DNA of 64,000 nt from CBDAQR01 sp965199055 (GCA_965199055.1 CBDAQR010000003.1:310001-374000), one strand, 5' to 3'. Shown: positions 24,981 to 34,565, numbered from the stretch's first letter. Numbers and translations are program-made. Notes: generated by a model from the sequence alone, not told the origin.

Positions 24981-27455
24981 TTAATTGAAGTTATAGCGCA
25001 GATCCATCCCGTACATACGCGGCTCTTCGCGGCGCGTGTATGCCGGTGAGCCGTCAGAGAAGTCGCTCGCCAGTTCGTTGCCGTTACCGCCAGCGTCGCT
25101 ATCGGGCCCCCAATCGGTGGCGTTAGTCACCCAGGCACCGATCTCCCATTTGCCTTCCGGAGAGATCCAGGCGGCACGGGCATTGAGACGCTCCTCATCA
25201 TCGAAATCTGGACAGGAGCCGAAGGGTGGCTCGGTCAGACTACCGGTCGCAGAGTCATTGCTGATAATGAGATTGCCTTCAATCTCTTCGAACTCGTAGT
25301 AAGCGCCGGTACCATCGGCCAGCTCCTCCACATAGGCACAGCTAGTGCGATCCCCTTCGCCCTCTTTCCAGGCCCAGGACACGGAAAGAGAAGCTTCACT
25401 GCCATTGGTAAAGCCGTAGGTATAGTTCAGGCCGAGGCTATAGCTGAAATCATCGGCGAAGGTATCGCCTGACTTGTCCAGTACGACCGGCTCGCCGTTC
25501 ACCTCTGAGCAACGATCCTTCTCCACAACCTCTGCATCGACCAGACCCGCATTGGCCCACAACTCCAGACCATCGGTGGCCAGCCAGGTGACAGACAACT
25601 CATAGCCATCGCCCTCGACATCGGAGGTCAGGAACTGGTGGCTGCCAAACTGACGGCCGAGACAGGCGCCGTCGACGAACTCCAGCTCCTGCAGGTTATC
25701 GTACTCGTAGTCAAAATAGGCCGCATTAATACGCAGGGTATTGTCGAACCAGGTCGACTTGATGCCCGCCTCGTAAGTGGTGACCTCTTCCGGATCGAAG
25801 GGTGGATCATCGTTACGGGTGCCCACAGAGTTAAATCCACCCGCCTTGTAGCCTTCCGCATAGCTGGCATAGATCAAGACGTCATCCATCACGTGCCAGT
25901 CCAGCACCACACGGCCCGTCGTATCGTCCCAATCCTGGTCTTGATAGAACCAGCCCTGCTGTCCTTCCGGGAACGGCACCAGGTTGCCACTCTCATCGAC
26001 CCGGGTCTCGTCGAACGCAAACCAGATACCGAAGTCGTTGTATTTCACATTACGGCCGAATTCCTTGTCGTCTTCGGTGTAGCGAATGCCCGCTGTCAGA
26101 TCCAGGTTATCGAGAATCGACCAGGTAATATCGCCGAATACGGCCCATGACTCGTATTCACCATCGATGTCAATCCACTCACTGTAGAAGCCGGCCGCGA
26201 GCGCTTCCTGGCCATTACTGTATTCGCGCGGGATATCCGCGAAATCCGGCACAGCGAAAGCCACGTCATAGCCAAAGCCGGGATCGAAAGTGCCGTAGGG
26301 CGCGCCGATTTCTGCCTCGACGATCAACTTGTCGACGGCGATGGTGCTGAGGGTGATGCCACTGGTCTGCTTGGCGTTTTCCTTGTTGTAGTTTGCGCCG
26401 ACCAGCCAGGTGAAGTTCTCGCCCATCTCACCGTTGAAGCGGAACTCCTGGCTCCACTGGTCATTGTCTTCTGCGTTGTAGTCCGTGAAGCGGTACAGCG
26501 GATTTGCGGTGCCATCCTGCTCCTCAGGGTTTTCGGTCTCATATTCGCGGTAGGCCGTGATCGACGTGAAAGTCGCCCAGGACATGTCAAAGGTGACATG
26601 CAGTGAGGTGCCGAACAAATCAAGGGTTTCTTCGAGCTTTTCTTCGCTTTCCACGTCATCAAAGTCAGCGCCGCGGTTGTCTCTCAAACCCAATACTGCA
26701 CTGGAGGCCGGACGTGAATCCTGGTCGACCTCGTCGTATTCCACACGCCACAGGATGTCGAGGTTGTCCGAAGGTTCCCAGCGCAGGCTGGTGGTAATTG
26801 ACCAGTTGTCCTCGCGCGCCAGATCGTCTCCATTAAACTTGTTGTCGATGAACCCGTCGCGCTCGTTCCACAGGGCGCTAGTGCGCCAGTAGACATTGTC
26901 CGCCAGCGGCATATTCCAAACGCCCTCTAGTTGGGTGCGGTCGTAGTCTCCGATGGTGGCGCGCACCCAGCCCTCGGTGTCGTCGATAGGCTTGTTGGTC
27001 ACGTACTGGATGGCACCGGCGGCCGCGTTACGGCCAAACAACGTGCCCTGGGGACCGTTCAGAATCTCGATACGCTCAATATCATTGAAGGCGGTCTTCG
27101 ACCCGCCAGAACGGCCGATGTAAACGCCGTCGATATAGACGCCCACAGCCGGATCAGACCCGATACCAAAATCATTAGTGCCGATACCGCGAATCGAGTA
27201 GCGCGGCTGGTTTGCGCCGCGGCCAATGTCCACGTTGGGCGTGAATATACTGAGGTCGCCGATGTCCTGAGCGCCGAGATTATCGATCGCCTGGCGATCA
27301 AATGCTTGTACGGAAATCGGCACGTCTTGCAGGCCCTGCTCTCGCTTCTGGGCCGTAACAATGACTTCTTCGAGCCCCTGCGCATGACTGACCCCACTGA
27401 GGCTGGCGAGCGACAGCGCGGCGACTATACCGCGGTACATACTACTTCTGTTCAT
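24981..27455 (-). CDS. TonB-dependent outer-membrane receptor
   Basis: 824 residues. A signal peptide (SLASLSGVSHAQ) precedes the TonB-box-like EEVIVTAQKR. The plug domain carries DVPISVQAFD, YSIRGIGTND and RIEILNGPQGTLFGRNAAAGAIQ, and a 22-strand-type barrel follows with many acidic loops. This is the large FyuA/CirA-like subgroup (COG1629) abundant in marine gammaproteobacteria, typically for siderophores, sterols or other bulky compounds. The neighbouring genes do not fix the substrate. It is monocistronic: the terminator is downstream and an 88-base gap lies upstream. Confidence 0.93.
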   Translation of the reverse strand: MNRSSMYRGIVAALSLASLSGVSHAQGLEEVIVTAQKREQGLQDVPISVQAFDRQAIDNLGAQDIGDLSIFTPNVDIGRGANQPRYSIRGIGTNDFGIGSDPAVGVYIDGVYIGRSGGSKTAFNDIERIEILNGPQGTLFGRNAAAGAIQYVTNKPIDDTEGWVRATIGDYDRTQLEGVWNMPLADNVYWRTSALWNERDGFIDNKFNGDDLAREDNWSITTSLRWEPSDNLDILWRVEYDEVDQDSRPASSAVLGLRDNRGADFDDVESEEKLEETLDLFGTSLHVTFDMSWATFTSITAYREYETENPEEQDGTANPLYRFTDYNAEDNDQWSQEFRFNGEMGENFTWLVGANYNKENAKQTSGITLSTIAVDKLIVEAEIGAPYGTFDPGFGYDVAFAVPDFADIPREYSNGQEALAAGFYSEWIDIDGEYESWAVFGDITWSILDNLDLTAGIRYTEDDKEFGRNVKYNDFGIWFAFDETRVDESGNLVPFPEGQQGWFYQDQDWDDTTGRVVLDWHVMDDVLIYASYAEGYKAGGFNSVGTRNDDPPFDPEEVTTYEAGIKSTWFDNTLRINAAYFDYEYDNLQELEFVDGACLGRQFGSHQFLTSDVEGDGYELSVTWLATDGLELWANAGLVDAEVVEKDRCSEVNGEPVVLDKSGDTFADDFSYSLGLNYTYGFTNGSEASLSVSWAWKEGEGDRTSCAYVEELADGTGAYYEFEEIEGNLIISNDSATGSLTEPPFGSCPDFDDEERLNARAAWISPEGKWEIGAWVTNATDWGPDSDAGGNGNELASDFSDGSPAYTRREEPRMYGMDLRYNFN

Positions 27456-27543
27456 TATGATGATTCCCCCAGAGCAGGCAGCACTACCATGGCCACGCTC
27501 TAATATTTTGATAGCGAATGGATTATTGTTATAGGAATAAGTC

Positions 27544-28236
27544 TTATTCTACTTCCAGTAGGAAGCCGTCGGCAACCGCTTGCAGGAGACCGATGTCCTT
27601 GGAACGCGCGTTATTGACCTCGCGAGACAGCGGTAATATCTGCAGATTGGTCTTCAGCTGCGGCGCAAACAGCGGCTCATTTGCCGCCGGCACCTGGTCA
27701 CAGTCCAGCCAGCGCTGCCGTTCTTCACCCACCAGTATCACCGGCATGCGCTTGTGCAACTGCTCGAACTGCGGCGCAGCCGCCGTCGTCACCACGGCGC
27801 AGGTTTCGATCACTTCGTGCTCCTCCTCTCGCTTGCCCTCCCAGCGGTCCCAGATAGCCGCCAGGGCCAGCGCGCCCTCGGTGGACGATATCAGGTAGGG
27901 CTGGCGCCCACCCTGCTCGCTGCGCCACTCGATAAAGGACGAGATGGGAACGATGCCGCGACGGCGTTTGAAAGGTTCTGCAAACGCTCGGCTGGTAGCG
28001 ATGGTTTCGCTGCGGGCGTTAAACATGGAGCACTTCTGATCGACCTGTTTTGCCCAGCGTGGCGTCAGCCACCAGCGCACCTGGGCCAATTCATTGCCCT
28101 GCTCGCCGCTGCGTATCATCGCAATTGTTTCCGTCGGCGCAATATTGCTGCGCGTGGGCAAACCCAGGTCTATTCCCAGTTCGCGCAGCAGTTGCTGCAG
28201 TTCCGGGTTATCAATGACATTCACACGCCCACACAT
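27544..28236 (-). CDS. SRAP-domain abasic-site crosslinking protein (YedK/HMCES type)
   Basis: Forms a thiazolidine DNA-protein crosslink with abasic sites in single-stranded DNA, shielding them during replication. It is 230 residues. The catalytic Cys2 is present after Met removal (MCGRVN), with N73 (MFNARSET), E103 (SSFIEWR) and H161 (LHKRMPVIL), all family-invariant. Solitary gene between the TonB receptor and the acyl-CoA dehydrogenases. Confidence 0.94.
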   Translation of the reverse strand: MCGRVNVIDNPELQQLLRELGIDLGLPTRSNIAPTETIAMIRSGEQGNELAQVRWWLTPRWAKQVDQKCSMFNARSETIATSRAFAEPFKRRRGIVPISSFIEWRSEQGGRQPYLISSTEGALALAAIWDRWEGKREEEHEVIETCAVVTTAAAPQFEQLHKRMPVILVGEERQRWLDCDQVPAANEPLFAPQLKTNLQILPLSREVNNARSKDIGLLQAVADGFLLEVE

Positions 28237-28288
28237 ACCGATAGTGTATACGAGGGCGGCGAAGCTGGCTCAGCGGCTGCGGCGTGAA

Positions 28289-29425
28289 TTAACTGCAGTA
28301 CACGTCCCCGGCGGCAATACGCTTACCCAGGTCCGCCAACTGCCGGGCACTGCCGCCCAGCATGGTTTCGTTGTGTCGCGCCCACAAGCACAGCCGCCAC
28401 AAAGGATAATCGCGATCAATCCCGGTCCCGCCATGCAGGTGCTGCGAAGCATAACTAACCCGATGCCCGACATCGCCGGCCCAAATTTTGGCTACCTGCA
28501 CCTCAGTCGTTGCCGGTGATTCGCCATCCAGCAGACTGACGGCCTGATACGTATTCAGGCGCAGGCACTCCACGTCAATGAAACAGTTCGCAGCCCGATG
28601 CCCCACAGCCTGAAAGGTCGCAATAGGCACGTCAAATTGCTTGCGTTCTGCCGTGTAGCTGGCCGTCATACGCATCGACTGATCGGTCACACCCACCTGG
28701 TGCGCGCAAAGAGCGGTCGCAGTGCGCTCGCTCAACCATTGCATCACCGCAGCGCCGGTCTCCGGTCCGGCCAGGACGTCATCCGCCTCAACCATTACCT
28801 CTTTTAGGTCCAGCTGATACTGCGGTTCATAGGTGGTGTACTGCGTTTCGGTGAGGGCCACTCCGTTAGCCCGGGGATCGACCAGCAGGACGACCGTACC
28901 GGTATCGGTTTTGGCCGATAGCAATAATCGATGCGCCTGCTGCGCAAAAGGCACGCAGGTTTTTACTCCGCTCACCCGAAAACCGGAAGCTTCCGGCACC
29001 GCTTCGGTGGTATTGGGTTGCGCGGGGTCTTCGCTGCCCAGCTCATTCAACGCCGCGGTGAGCAACTGGCTGCCATCGACGGCACCCGGCAGCAACGCCT
29101 GTTTCTGCGCCTCGGAACCAAACCGCTGGATAGGCAGCGCAGCCGACACCAGATGGGGTATCACAGGCACCGGCGCGATGGTACGCCCCACTTCCTCGAC
29201 CAGTAGCGCCAGCTCAGTAAAACCAAAGCCCATACCGCCATAGGACTCATCGATGGCGACGCCCAGCAGCCCGGCTTCGACCAACTGCTGCCACAGCTCG
29301 CGATCGAAGGCCTCCTCGGCATATTCGTCGAAGGCGGCCAGTTTCTCTGCCGTTACCTGCTCGGAGAGAATCTGGCGAGCCAGGGTTTGTACTTCGCGTT
29401 GTTCTTCTGAAAATCCAAAGTCCAT
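28289..29425 (-). CDS. Acyl-CoA dehydrogenase, FadE27/ChsE-like subunit
   Basis: 378-residue acyl-CoA dehydrogenase-fold protein (FSEEQREVQTLARQIL; SYGGMGFGFTELALL; HLHGGTGIDRDYPLWR). It follows a second dehydrogenase gene by 12 bases. Adjacent, dissimilar dehydrogenase genes are the hallmark of heterotetrameric enzymes for steroid side chains (ChsE1-ChsE2), where one subunit supplies FAD contacts. Its middle domain is divergent. The substrate is inferred from gene context, not shown by sequence. Confidence 0.85.
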   Translation of the reverse strand: MDFGFSEEQREVQTLARQILSEQVTAEKLAAFDEYAEEAFDRELWQQLVEAGLLGVAIDESYGGMGFGFTELALLVEEVGRTIAPVPVIPHLVSAALPIQRFGSEAQKQALLPGAVDGSQLLTAALNELGSEDPAQPNTTEAVPEASGFRVSGVKTCVPFAQQAHRLLLSAKTDTGTVVLLVDPRANGVALTETQYTTYEPQYQLDLKEVMVEADDVLAGPETGAAVMQWLSERTATALCAHQVGVTDQSMRMTASYTAERKQFDVPIATFQAVGHRAANCFIDVECLRLNTYQAVSLLDGESPATTEVQVAKIWAGDVGHRVSYASQHLHGGTGIDRDYPLWRLCLWARHNETMLGGSARQLADLGKRIAAGDVYCS

Positions 29426-29437
29426 GCTGCTATCCCC

Positions 29438-30625
29438 CTAGCGAGCCGCCCGCGGCATCCAAAGCCCCGCGGCAGAAATAATGTCACGCTGAATTTCGTT
29501 GGTGCCTCCACCGAAGGTGATGATCGAAGCTGTGCGGTAAAGTCGCTCCAGTCGACCCGCCAGCACCTGGCCGGTCTGTGACTCACGTTTCACCAAGGAT
29601 GCCTGGCCCAACACCTCGCCCAGCAGCCGATAAGCTTCGATAAAAAACTCGGAGCCATAGACTTTTGCCGCAGACGCATCGGCCATATCCAAAGTGCCCT
29701 CCGTCATAGCCCAGGCCTGCTTGTAAACGACCAGTTTCAGGGCCTCGATCCCGGCGCGCACCCGCGCCAGGTTCATCTGCACCCAGGGCTGATCAATCAA
29801 AACGCCGTCGCCGGGCAATTCGGCTTCGCGCGCCCAGTTCACCACGTCATTGAACAAGACGGAGGTTGGGCCCACGTTAACCAAGCTGAGACGCTCTCTG
29901 TTGAGCTGTCCGGTGACCAGTTTCCAACCACCATTGAGCTCGCCTACAAGGTTGCGCTCAGAAACGCGGATGTTGTCGTAGTAGGTGGCATTGGTGCGTA
30001 CACCACCCAGCGTATTTACCGGCGTACAGCTCCAGCCTGGGTCATCGTTCGGCACCAGGAAGATCGATATGCCTTTATGTTTCTTTGGCGCATTGGCGTC
30101 TGTGCGCACTGCCAGCCAGGTGTAGTCGCAGAAATGCGCCAGACTTGTCCACATCTTCTGCCCATTGATGACCCAATCGTCACCATCGCGCACCGCACTC
30201 GTCTTCAGGGAGGCAAGATCGGTCCCTGCTCCGGGCTCGGAGTAGCCGATCGATACCAGCAGTTCACCGGCAAGAATCTTGGGTACAAGCTCATTCTTTT
30301 GCCACTCGTTGCCGTGCTCAGCCAGCTGCGGTCCTACCGATTCCGTGGTGAGAAACGGGAACGGGTAGCCGGCACGCATCGTCTCCTCGATAAAGATGAA
30401 CTGCTCAATGGGGCTCAAACCCTTGCCACCCAACTCCTCCGGCCATCCAAGACCGATCCAGCCATCGCGGCCCATCTTCTCAAGCGCAGCTTTCCAGAGA
30501 GGGCCACCGCCCTCACCCATATCGCGGGCGCACTCCTCAAACAATTCCGGAGTCATCAACTCATCAAAATAGGCCCGCAGCTCTTCTCTGAGAGACTGCT
30601 GCGCCGGGGTAAATTCGACCTTCAT
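29438..30625 (-). CDS. Acyl-CoA dehydrogenase, FadE26-like subunit
   Basis: 395 residues from ATG 30623-30625 (MKVEFTPAQQSLREELRAYF), preceded by GGAAG; the longer open frame is not family-like. The FAD/substrate segments YSEPGAGTDLASLKT and INGQKMWTSLAHFCDYTWL are present, and the C-terminus has FGGGTNEIQRDIIS, which follows the catalytic region. It is probably the partner of the next gene in an alpha2beta2 dehydrogenase. First gene of this short operon, reading from the repeat-containing promoter gap. Confidence 0.9.
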   Translation of the reverse strand: MKVEFTPAQQSLREELRAYFDELMTPELFEECARDMGEGGGPLWKAALEKMGRDGWIGLGWPEELGGKGLSPIEQFIFIEETMRAGYPFPFLTTESVGPQLAEHGNEWQKNELVPKILAGELLVSIGYSEPGAGTDLASLKTSAVRDGDDWVINGQKMWTSLAHFCDYTWLAVRTDANAPKKHKGISIFLVPNDDPGWSCTPVNTLGGVRTNATYYDNIRVSERNLVGELNGGWKLVTGQLNRERLSLVNVGPTSVLFNDVVNWAREAELPGDGVLIDQPWVQMNLARVRAGIEALKLVVYKQAWAMTEGTLDMADASAAKVYGSEFFIEAYRLLGEVLGQASLVKRESQTGQVLAGRLERLYRTASIITFGGGTNEIQRDIISAAGLWMPRAAR

Positions 30626-30740
30626 AACGTACTTCCAAACAACTGATTGGGACAGCAACCATGATAGCGAGGGACCTCTACCCCTCAATGGCCACATGAG
30701 TCATTCCTGACTGGCAAAACTGATCAACCGGGGGTGAATC

Positions 30741-30810
30741 AACAGCCTTGAGCGGACCTGAAAAACAGCCTTGAGCGGACCTTAGTAAACAGCCTCGAGC
30801 GGTTTTCATA
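30741..30810. repeat. Three-copy tandem repeat in a divergent promoter region
   Basis: Copies start at 30741, 30764 and 30788, periods 23 and 24. The first two share AACAGCCTTGAGCGGACCT exactly; the third keeps AACAGCCTcGAGCGG and then diverges. The array lies in the 278-base gap between the dehydrogenase operon (left) and the DUF35-thiolase operon (right). It may be a multi-site operator. The copies do not continue into the genes. Confidence 0.8.
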
Positions 30811-30903
30811 AAAAGCTGAACCGGCCCCCAGATACCGGCCCGCCAGCTTGCCCGCTCCGGGGGTGGGTAGTATTCTGCCCGCCGCACTATCGAGGACTTC
30901 CCC

Positions 30904-31359
30904 ATGAGCGAAAAACCACTGGTAGCGGCCATCGACGGCTGGCACACCATGGATATGGAACAGCCGCACCTGATTGGCAGCCGCTGTATTCACTGCGGCA
31001 CTTACTCCTTTCCCAAACAGAGCAGCTATTGCAAGAACCCGAACTGCAATAGCACAGAGTTCGAAGACGTGCATCTTAGCCGCACTGGAAAAGTCTGGAG
31101 CTATACCAACGCCTGTTATCAGCCGCCCGAGCCCTTTGTGGCGCCAGAGCCTTTCGAGCCCTATGCGTTGGCTGCCGTACAGTTGGAGAAGGAACAAATG
31201 GTCATCATGGGTCAGGTCGCCGATGGCCTTGGCGTGGACGCCCTGAAAGTTGGCATGGAAATGGAACTCGTATTGCAAACGCTGCATGAGGATGAAGAAG
31301 ACACCAAGGTGACCTGGAAATGGCGCCCTATCGCTGAACAAGATGGAGGTGCAGCATGA
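30904..31359 (+). CDS. DUF35 OB-fold acyl-CoA-associated protein
   Basis: 151 residues. An N-terminal helix precedes a rubredoxin-like zinc ribbon (CIHCGTYSFPKQSSYCKNPNC, paired cysteines at about 28/31 and 42/47) and an OB-fold (GKVWSYTNACYQPPEPF...YALAAVQLEKEQ). DUF35 proteins partner SCP2/Ltp thiolases, as in the ChsH2-Ltp2 aldolase of sterol side-chain breakdown. The stop overlaps the thiolase start as ATGA, consistent with a stoichiometric complex. Confidence 0.9.
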   Translation: MSEKPLVAAIDGWHTMDMEQPHLIGSRCIHCGTYSFPKQSSYCKNPNCNSTEFEDVHLSRTGKVWSYTNACYQPPEPFVAPEPFEPYALAAVQLEKEQMVIMGQVADGLGVDALKVGMEMELVLQTLHEDEEDTKVTWKWRPIAEQDGGAA

Positions 31360-32549
31360 GCGCCGATCAGGAAATTGCGATCATCGGGGCCGGCATGACC
31401 CCCTGGGGCAAGTGGGGCAGAAACTTTGCCGAATACGGCGTAGAGGCAGCCCTCGAGGCACTCGCCGATGCCGGCATTCCGTGGCAGGACATTAGTTTTG
31501 TCTCCGGCGGCGCCACCATACGTAACGGCTATCCCGGATACGTTGCAGGCGCCACTATCGCCCAGGCCCTCGGTTGGCAGGGTGCCGAAGTAAACACCTC
31601 ATACGCGGCCTGCGCGTCGGGTTCCCAGGCACTGGCAGCCGCACGCACCAAAATTCTCGCAGGTCAGTGTGACGTCGCCCTGGTGGTGGGCGCCGATACC
31701 ACTCCGAAAGGTTTCCTGGCTCCGGCCAAGGGCTATCGCCCGGAAGACCCGGACTGGGTGCGCTTCTATCTCGGCGTCACGAACCCCACCTATTTTGGCT
31801 TATATGCCCGTCGCCGCATGGATCTTTATGGCGACACTCAGGATGATTTTGCGGCAGTAAAGGTCAAGAACGCTGCCATAGGACTGCACAACCCACGCGC
31901 GCGCTACAAGAAAGCCTTCACCGCTGAAGATGTCGCCGCTTCGGCTATGGTGGCCGACCCGCTTCGGCTGATGGACATTTGTGCCACCAGCGATGGCGGC
32001 GCCGCACTCATTGTTTCGAGCCTCGACTACGCCAGGAAACTCGGCAAGGGCGATGCACCTCGAGTCGCGGCAATTTCAACGGTTACGCCAACCTTCGCCA
32101 GCAGCACCGTCGAGATGCCGGACATCGCTACTGACTCCGCCGCCGCAGACGGTGTCGAGCCCATCGCGTACCGCGGACAGATTCCCACCAAAGCCTACGA
32201 AGAGGCCGGCATCGGCCCGGAAGATATTTCGCTGGCAGAGGTCTACGACCTGTCCACAGCTTTGGAGTTGGATTGGATAGAAGACCTGCAACTCTGTGAA
32301 CGCGGCACCGCCGCACAGTTGCTGCGTAATGGCGATACCGCCGTAGGTGGGCGCATCCCCGTCAACGCATCGGGTGGTCTTGCCTGTTTCGGTGAAGCAG
32401 TGCCCGCCCAGGCGCTGGCTCAGGTGTGTGAACTCACCTGGCAGTTGCGCGGCGAATGTGGACCGCGTCAGGTGGAAAATGCGAAGGTGGGCATCACGGC
32501 GAACCAGGGCCTGTTCGGCCACGGCTCCTCCGTTATCGTCAAGCGTTAA
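31356..32549 (+). CDS. SCP2/Ltp-type thiolase or retro-aldolase
   Basis: 397-residue thiolase-fold protein (AIIGAGMTPWGKW; EVNTSYAACASGSQALAAA). The usual nucleophile Cys is present in ACASG, but the GHP histidine motif of true thiolases is replaced in NASGGLACFGEAVPAQAL. That loss is characteristic of lipid-transfer-protein-like members such as Ltp2, which cleave carbon-carbon bonds as aldolases. It is coupled to the DUF35 partner. Whether it is a thiolase or an aldolase is not settled by sequence. Confidence 0.87.
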   Translation: MSADQEIAIIGAGMTPWGKWGRNFAEYGVEAALEALADAGIPWQDISFVSGGATIRNGYPGYVAGATIAQALGWQGAEVNTSYAACASGSQALAAARTKILAGQCDVALVVGADTTPKGFLAPAKGYRPEDPDWVRFYLGVTNPTYFGLYARRRMDLYGDTQDDFAAVKVKNAAIGLHNPRARYKKAFTAEDVAASAMVADPLRLMDICATSDGGAALIVSSLDYARKLGKGDAPRVAAISTVTPTFASSTVEMPDIATDSAAADGVEPIAYRGQIPTKAYEEAGIGPEDISLAEVYDLSTALELDWIEDLQLCERGTAAQLLRNGDTAVGGRIPVNASGGLACFGEAVPAQALAQVCELTWQLRGECGPRQVENAKVGITANQGLFGHGSSVIVKR

Positions 32550-33408
32550 GCGCCTTCAGTGCAGCGGCCTGGGATAGCAGACGCCGAGCGCCATCGACGT
32601 GCATGGTCTCAACCAGTTTGCCGTCCAACACCGCAACGCCCTTGCCCGCCGCTTCGGCCGACTCCCAGGCGTCGATAATTCGCTGCGCGCGCTCAAGTGC
32701 CTCATCACTAAAGCCATACACTTTGTTGGTCGTCTCTATCTGTGTCGGGTGAATAAGGGTTTTGCCATCGAAGCCCAGCGCATGCCCGTGTAAACAGTCT
32801 TCCCGGAAAGCCTCGGGATCGGTGATGTCCAGAAATACTGAATCGAGGACGACACGATTGTGCATACGCGCTGCGTTTACGCTTTTGGAAAGCGCATAGA
32901 GCAGGCCGAGACGGTCGGACCTTACCGGTATTCGCAATTCGTGAGCCAGATCGGTCGTCCCCATCAATAGCGCTTCCAGCTCCTCACACGCCCCACAGAT
33001 CGACTCGACATTGGCGACACCGCGGGGCGTTTCAATCATTGCCCAAACGCGCAGCGTATCCGGCGCCCCCGCCTGTCGTAACAGGTCAATACAGCGCTCC
33101 AACTGATCGGCGCTATCAATCTTGGGGAGACATACAGTCTCTACGCCGGCCATGGCCAGAACGCGCAGATCATCTTCACCCCAGGGGCTGTCGATACCGT
33201 TGGCGCGCACCACCAAGCGCCGCGCGCCATACCCCCCTGCCGCCAATTGCTGCAAAACCTGGGAGCGGGCGATCTCCTTCATATCCGGCGCGACGGCATC
33301 CTCTAAATCAAAGATCACCGCGTCACAGGGCAAGCTGCGCGCCTTATCCATGGCTCGTTGGTTGGCGCCAGGCATGTACAGTACGGAACGAAGCAGACTC
33401 TCTGCCAT
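32539..33408 (-). CDS. HpcH/HpaI/CitE-family CoA lyase
   Basis: 289 residues from ATG 33406-33408, preceded by GGAG; the open frame upstream is low-complexity and crosses the divergent promoter. TIM-barrel family features are RSVLYMPGANQRAMDKAR, the metal-binding FDLEDAVAPDMK, AMIETPRGV, GTTDLAHELR and the C-terminal HPTQIETTNKVYGFS. Related enzymes cleave malyl-, beta-methylmalyl- or citramalyl-CoA. It overlaps the thiolase gene end to end by 11 bases. A role in finishing side-chain or branched-acid breakdown is an inference. Confidence 0.87.
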   Translation of the reverse strand: MAESLLRSVLYMPGANQRAMDKARSLPCDAVIFDLEDAVAPDMKEIARSQVLQQLAAGGYGARRLVVRANGIDSPWGEDDLRVLAMAGVETVCLPKIDSADQLERCIDLLRQAGAPDTLRVWAMIETPRGVANVESICGACEELEALLMGTTDLAHELRIPVRSDRLGLLYALSKSVNAARMHNRVVLDSVFLDITDPEAFREDCLHGHALGFDGKTLIHPTQIETTNKVYGFSDEALERAQRIIDAWESAEAAGKGVAVLDGKLVETMHVDGARRLLSQAAALKALNA

Positions 33409-33480
33409 TCTCACAATCTCCGGTGTTGCTGCGGCTGCCGATTGATCCGCAGCGGGGCTAGTAGAAGCCACCGAACTCCT

Positions 33481-33486
33481 TATAAT
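33481..33486 (+). promoter_or_regulatory. TATAAT -10 box candidate
   Basis: A consensus TATAAT lies in the 149-base divergent gap between the CitE-like and MaoC-like genes, about 70 bases ahead of the latter. No clear -35 is visible. Confidence 0.3.
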
Positions 33487-33557
33487 CTGAGGCCACAATA
33501 AAATAGTAAAACGGGTATGTGCCGCTGCACAGCACCCAAATCCAGGAGCGTATGATA

Positions 33558-34520
33558 ATGCCAAGCCTGTTCAATACGGAAATCGCCATTGCCGATGGCA
33601 CCCTCACCGGCCCCTGGCGCCGCCCTCGACAAATGCTGGCGGAGCAGACCTACGACGGTCACCTGTCCCTCCACGACGATGAACAGGCCCAGGAACTAGG
33701 CTTCAGCGGCGCGCCCATTGAAGGCCCGACGCACTTCAGCCAGTTCGAACCCCTACTGGTGGAGGCTTTCGGCGAACGCTGGCTAGAATGCGGTTGTATT
33801 AGCGCGCACTTCAAGACCATGGTGGTGGAAGGCGAAGAGGTTCAGGCGAGCGTTGAAGTACCCGCCGCAGGCAGCAATATCACGCGCATCAGGGCTGTGA
33901 AGAAAACGGGTGAACCCGTTTTAGAAGGCACTGCTTCGCTCGGCCCCGACCACCCCGAAAGCGAGCTGGAACGCCTGCTCGCCTCACGCCCCACACCCGA
34001 CAAACTCGTCATTCTGGAGCACGTCAAGATCGGCGACAGCGCCGAGAACGCCGAGCGGGTACATATGCACTTCGACCAAAATCTCGGCGACGGCTACCCC
34101 TTCACACTGGAGCAAAAACTGCAGGTCATTACGGAACACAGCCCCTGGTACACCGCCGAGGGCGCGGTCGATTCACCCTGGGGCAAGCCCATCATACCGA
34201 TGGAGATGCTGAGCCCGCTGGTGCAATACGCCTACAACGCTATCGGCAGCAAGGCGAAACGCCCAGTGATCGGCCTGTTCGCCGATCTGGAAATTCGACT
34301 GATCAACGGGCCGATATTTGTAGGCCAGGACTATCTGCTAGAGAAGGAAATCATTGGCCTGGGCGAGAGCGGGCGCACCGAAAGCGCCTGGGTTCGTACT
34401 TCGATTCGTGACGCCGAAAGTGGTGAACTGGTAGCCACCAGCACCCTGAATAGCGCTTATCTTAAAAACTCCTATCCGGATTACGACAAGGAAGCCGAGG
34501 CCATGGGCAAGACGGCCTGA
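33558..34520 (+). CDS. MaoC-like hotdog-fold protein
   Basis: 320 residues from ATG 33558, nine bases after AGGAG (ATG 33552 is possible but too close). The N-terminal half has a hotdog-type segment: LGFSGAPIEGPTHFSQFEPL then FKTMVVEGEEVQASVEV, like the substrate and dimer regions of MaoC dehydratases. The second half (MEMLSPLVQYAYNAIG...GPIFVGQDYLLEKEI) looks like a second hotdog. The classical MaoC D-x4-H hydratase motif is not obvious, so hydratase activity is uncertain. The context is CoA-thioester catabolism. Confidence 0.65.
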   Translation: MPSLFNTEIAIADGTLTGPWRRPRQMLAEQTYDGHLSLHDDEQAQELGFSGAPIEGPTHFSQFEPLLVEAFGERWLECGCISAHFKTMVVEGEEVQASVEVPAAGSNITRIRAVKKTGEPVLEGTASLGPDHPESELERLLASRPTPDKLVILEHVKIGDSAENAERVHMHFDQNLGDGYPFTLEQKLQVITEHSPWYTAEGAVDSPWGKPIIPMEMLSPLVQYAYNAIGSKAKRPVIGLFADLEIRLINGPIFVGQDYLLEKEIIGLGESGRTESAWVRTSIRDAESGELVATSTLNSAYLKNSYPDYDKEAEAMGKTA

Positions 34521-34565
34521 AACCCAGTCTTGCTACAATCGGCAACCGGCGCTGAAGGAGCCACC

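Noticed and set aside
30741..30810. Direct repeats as a CRISPR array
   Set aside because: The copies are back to back with no unique spacers and there are no cas genes.
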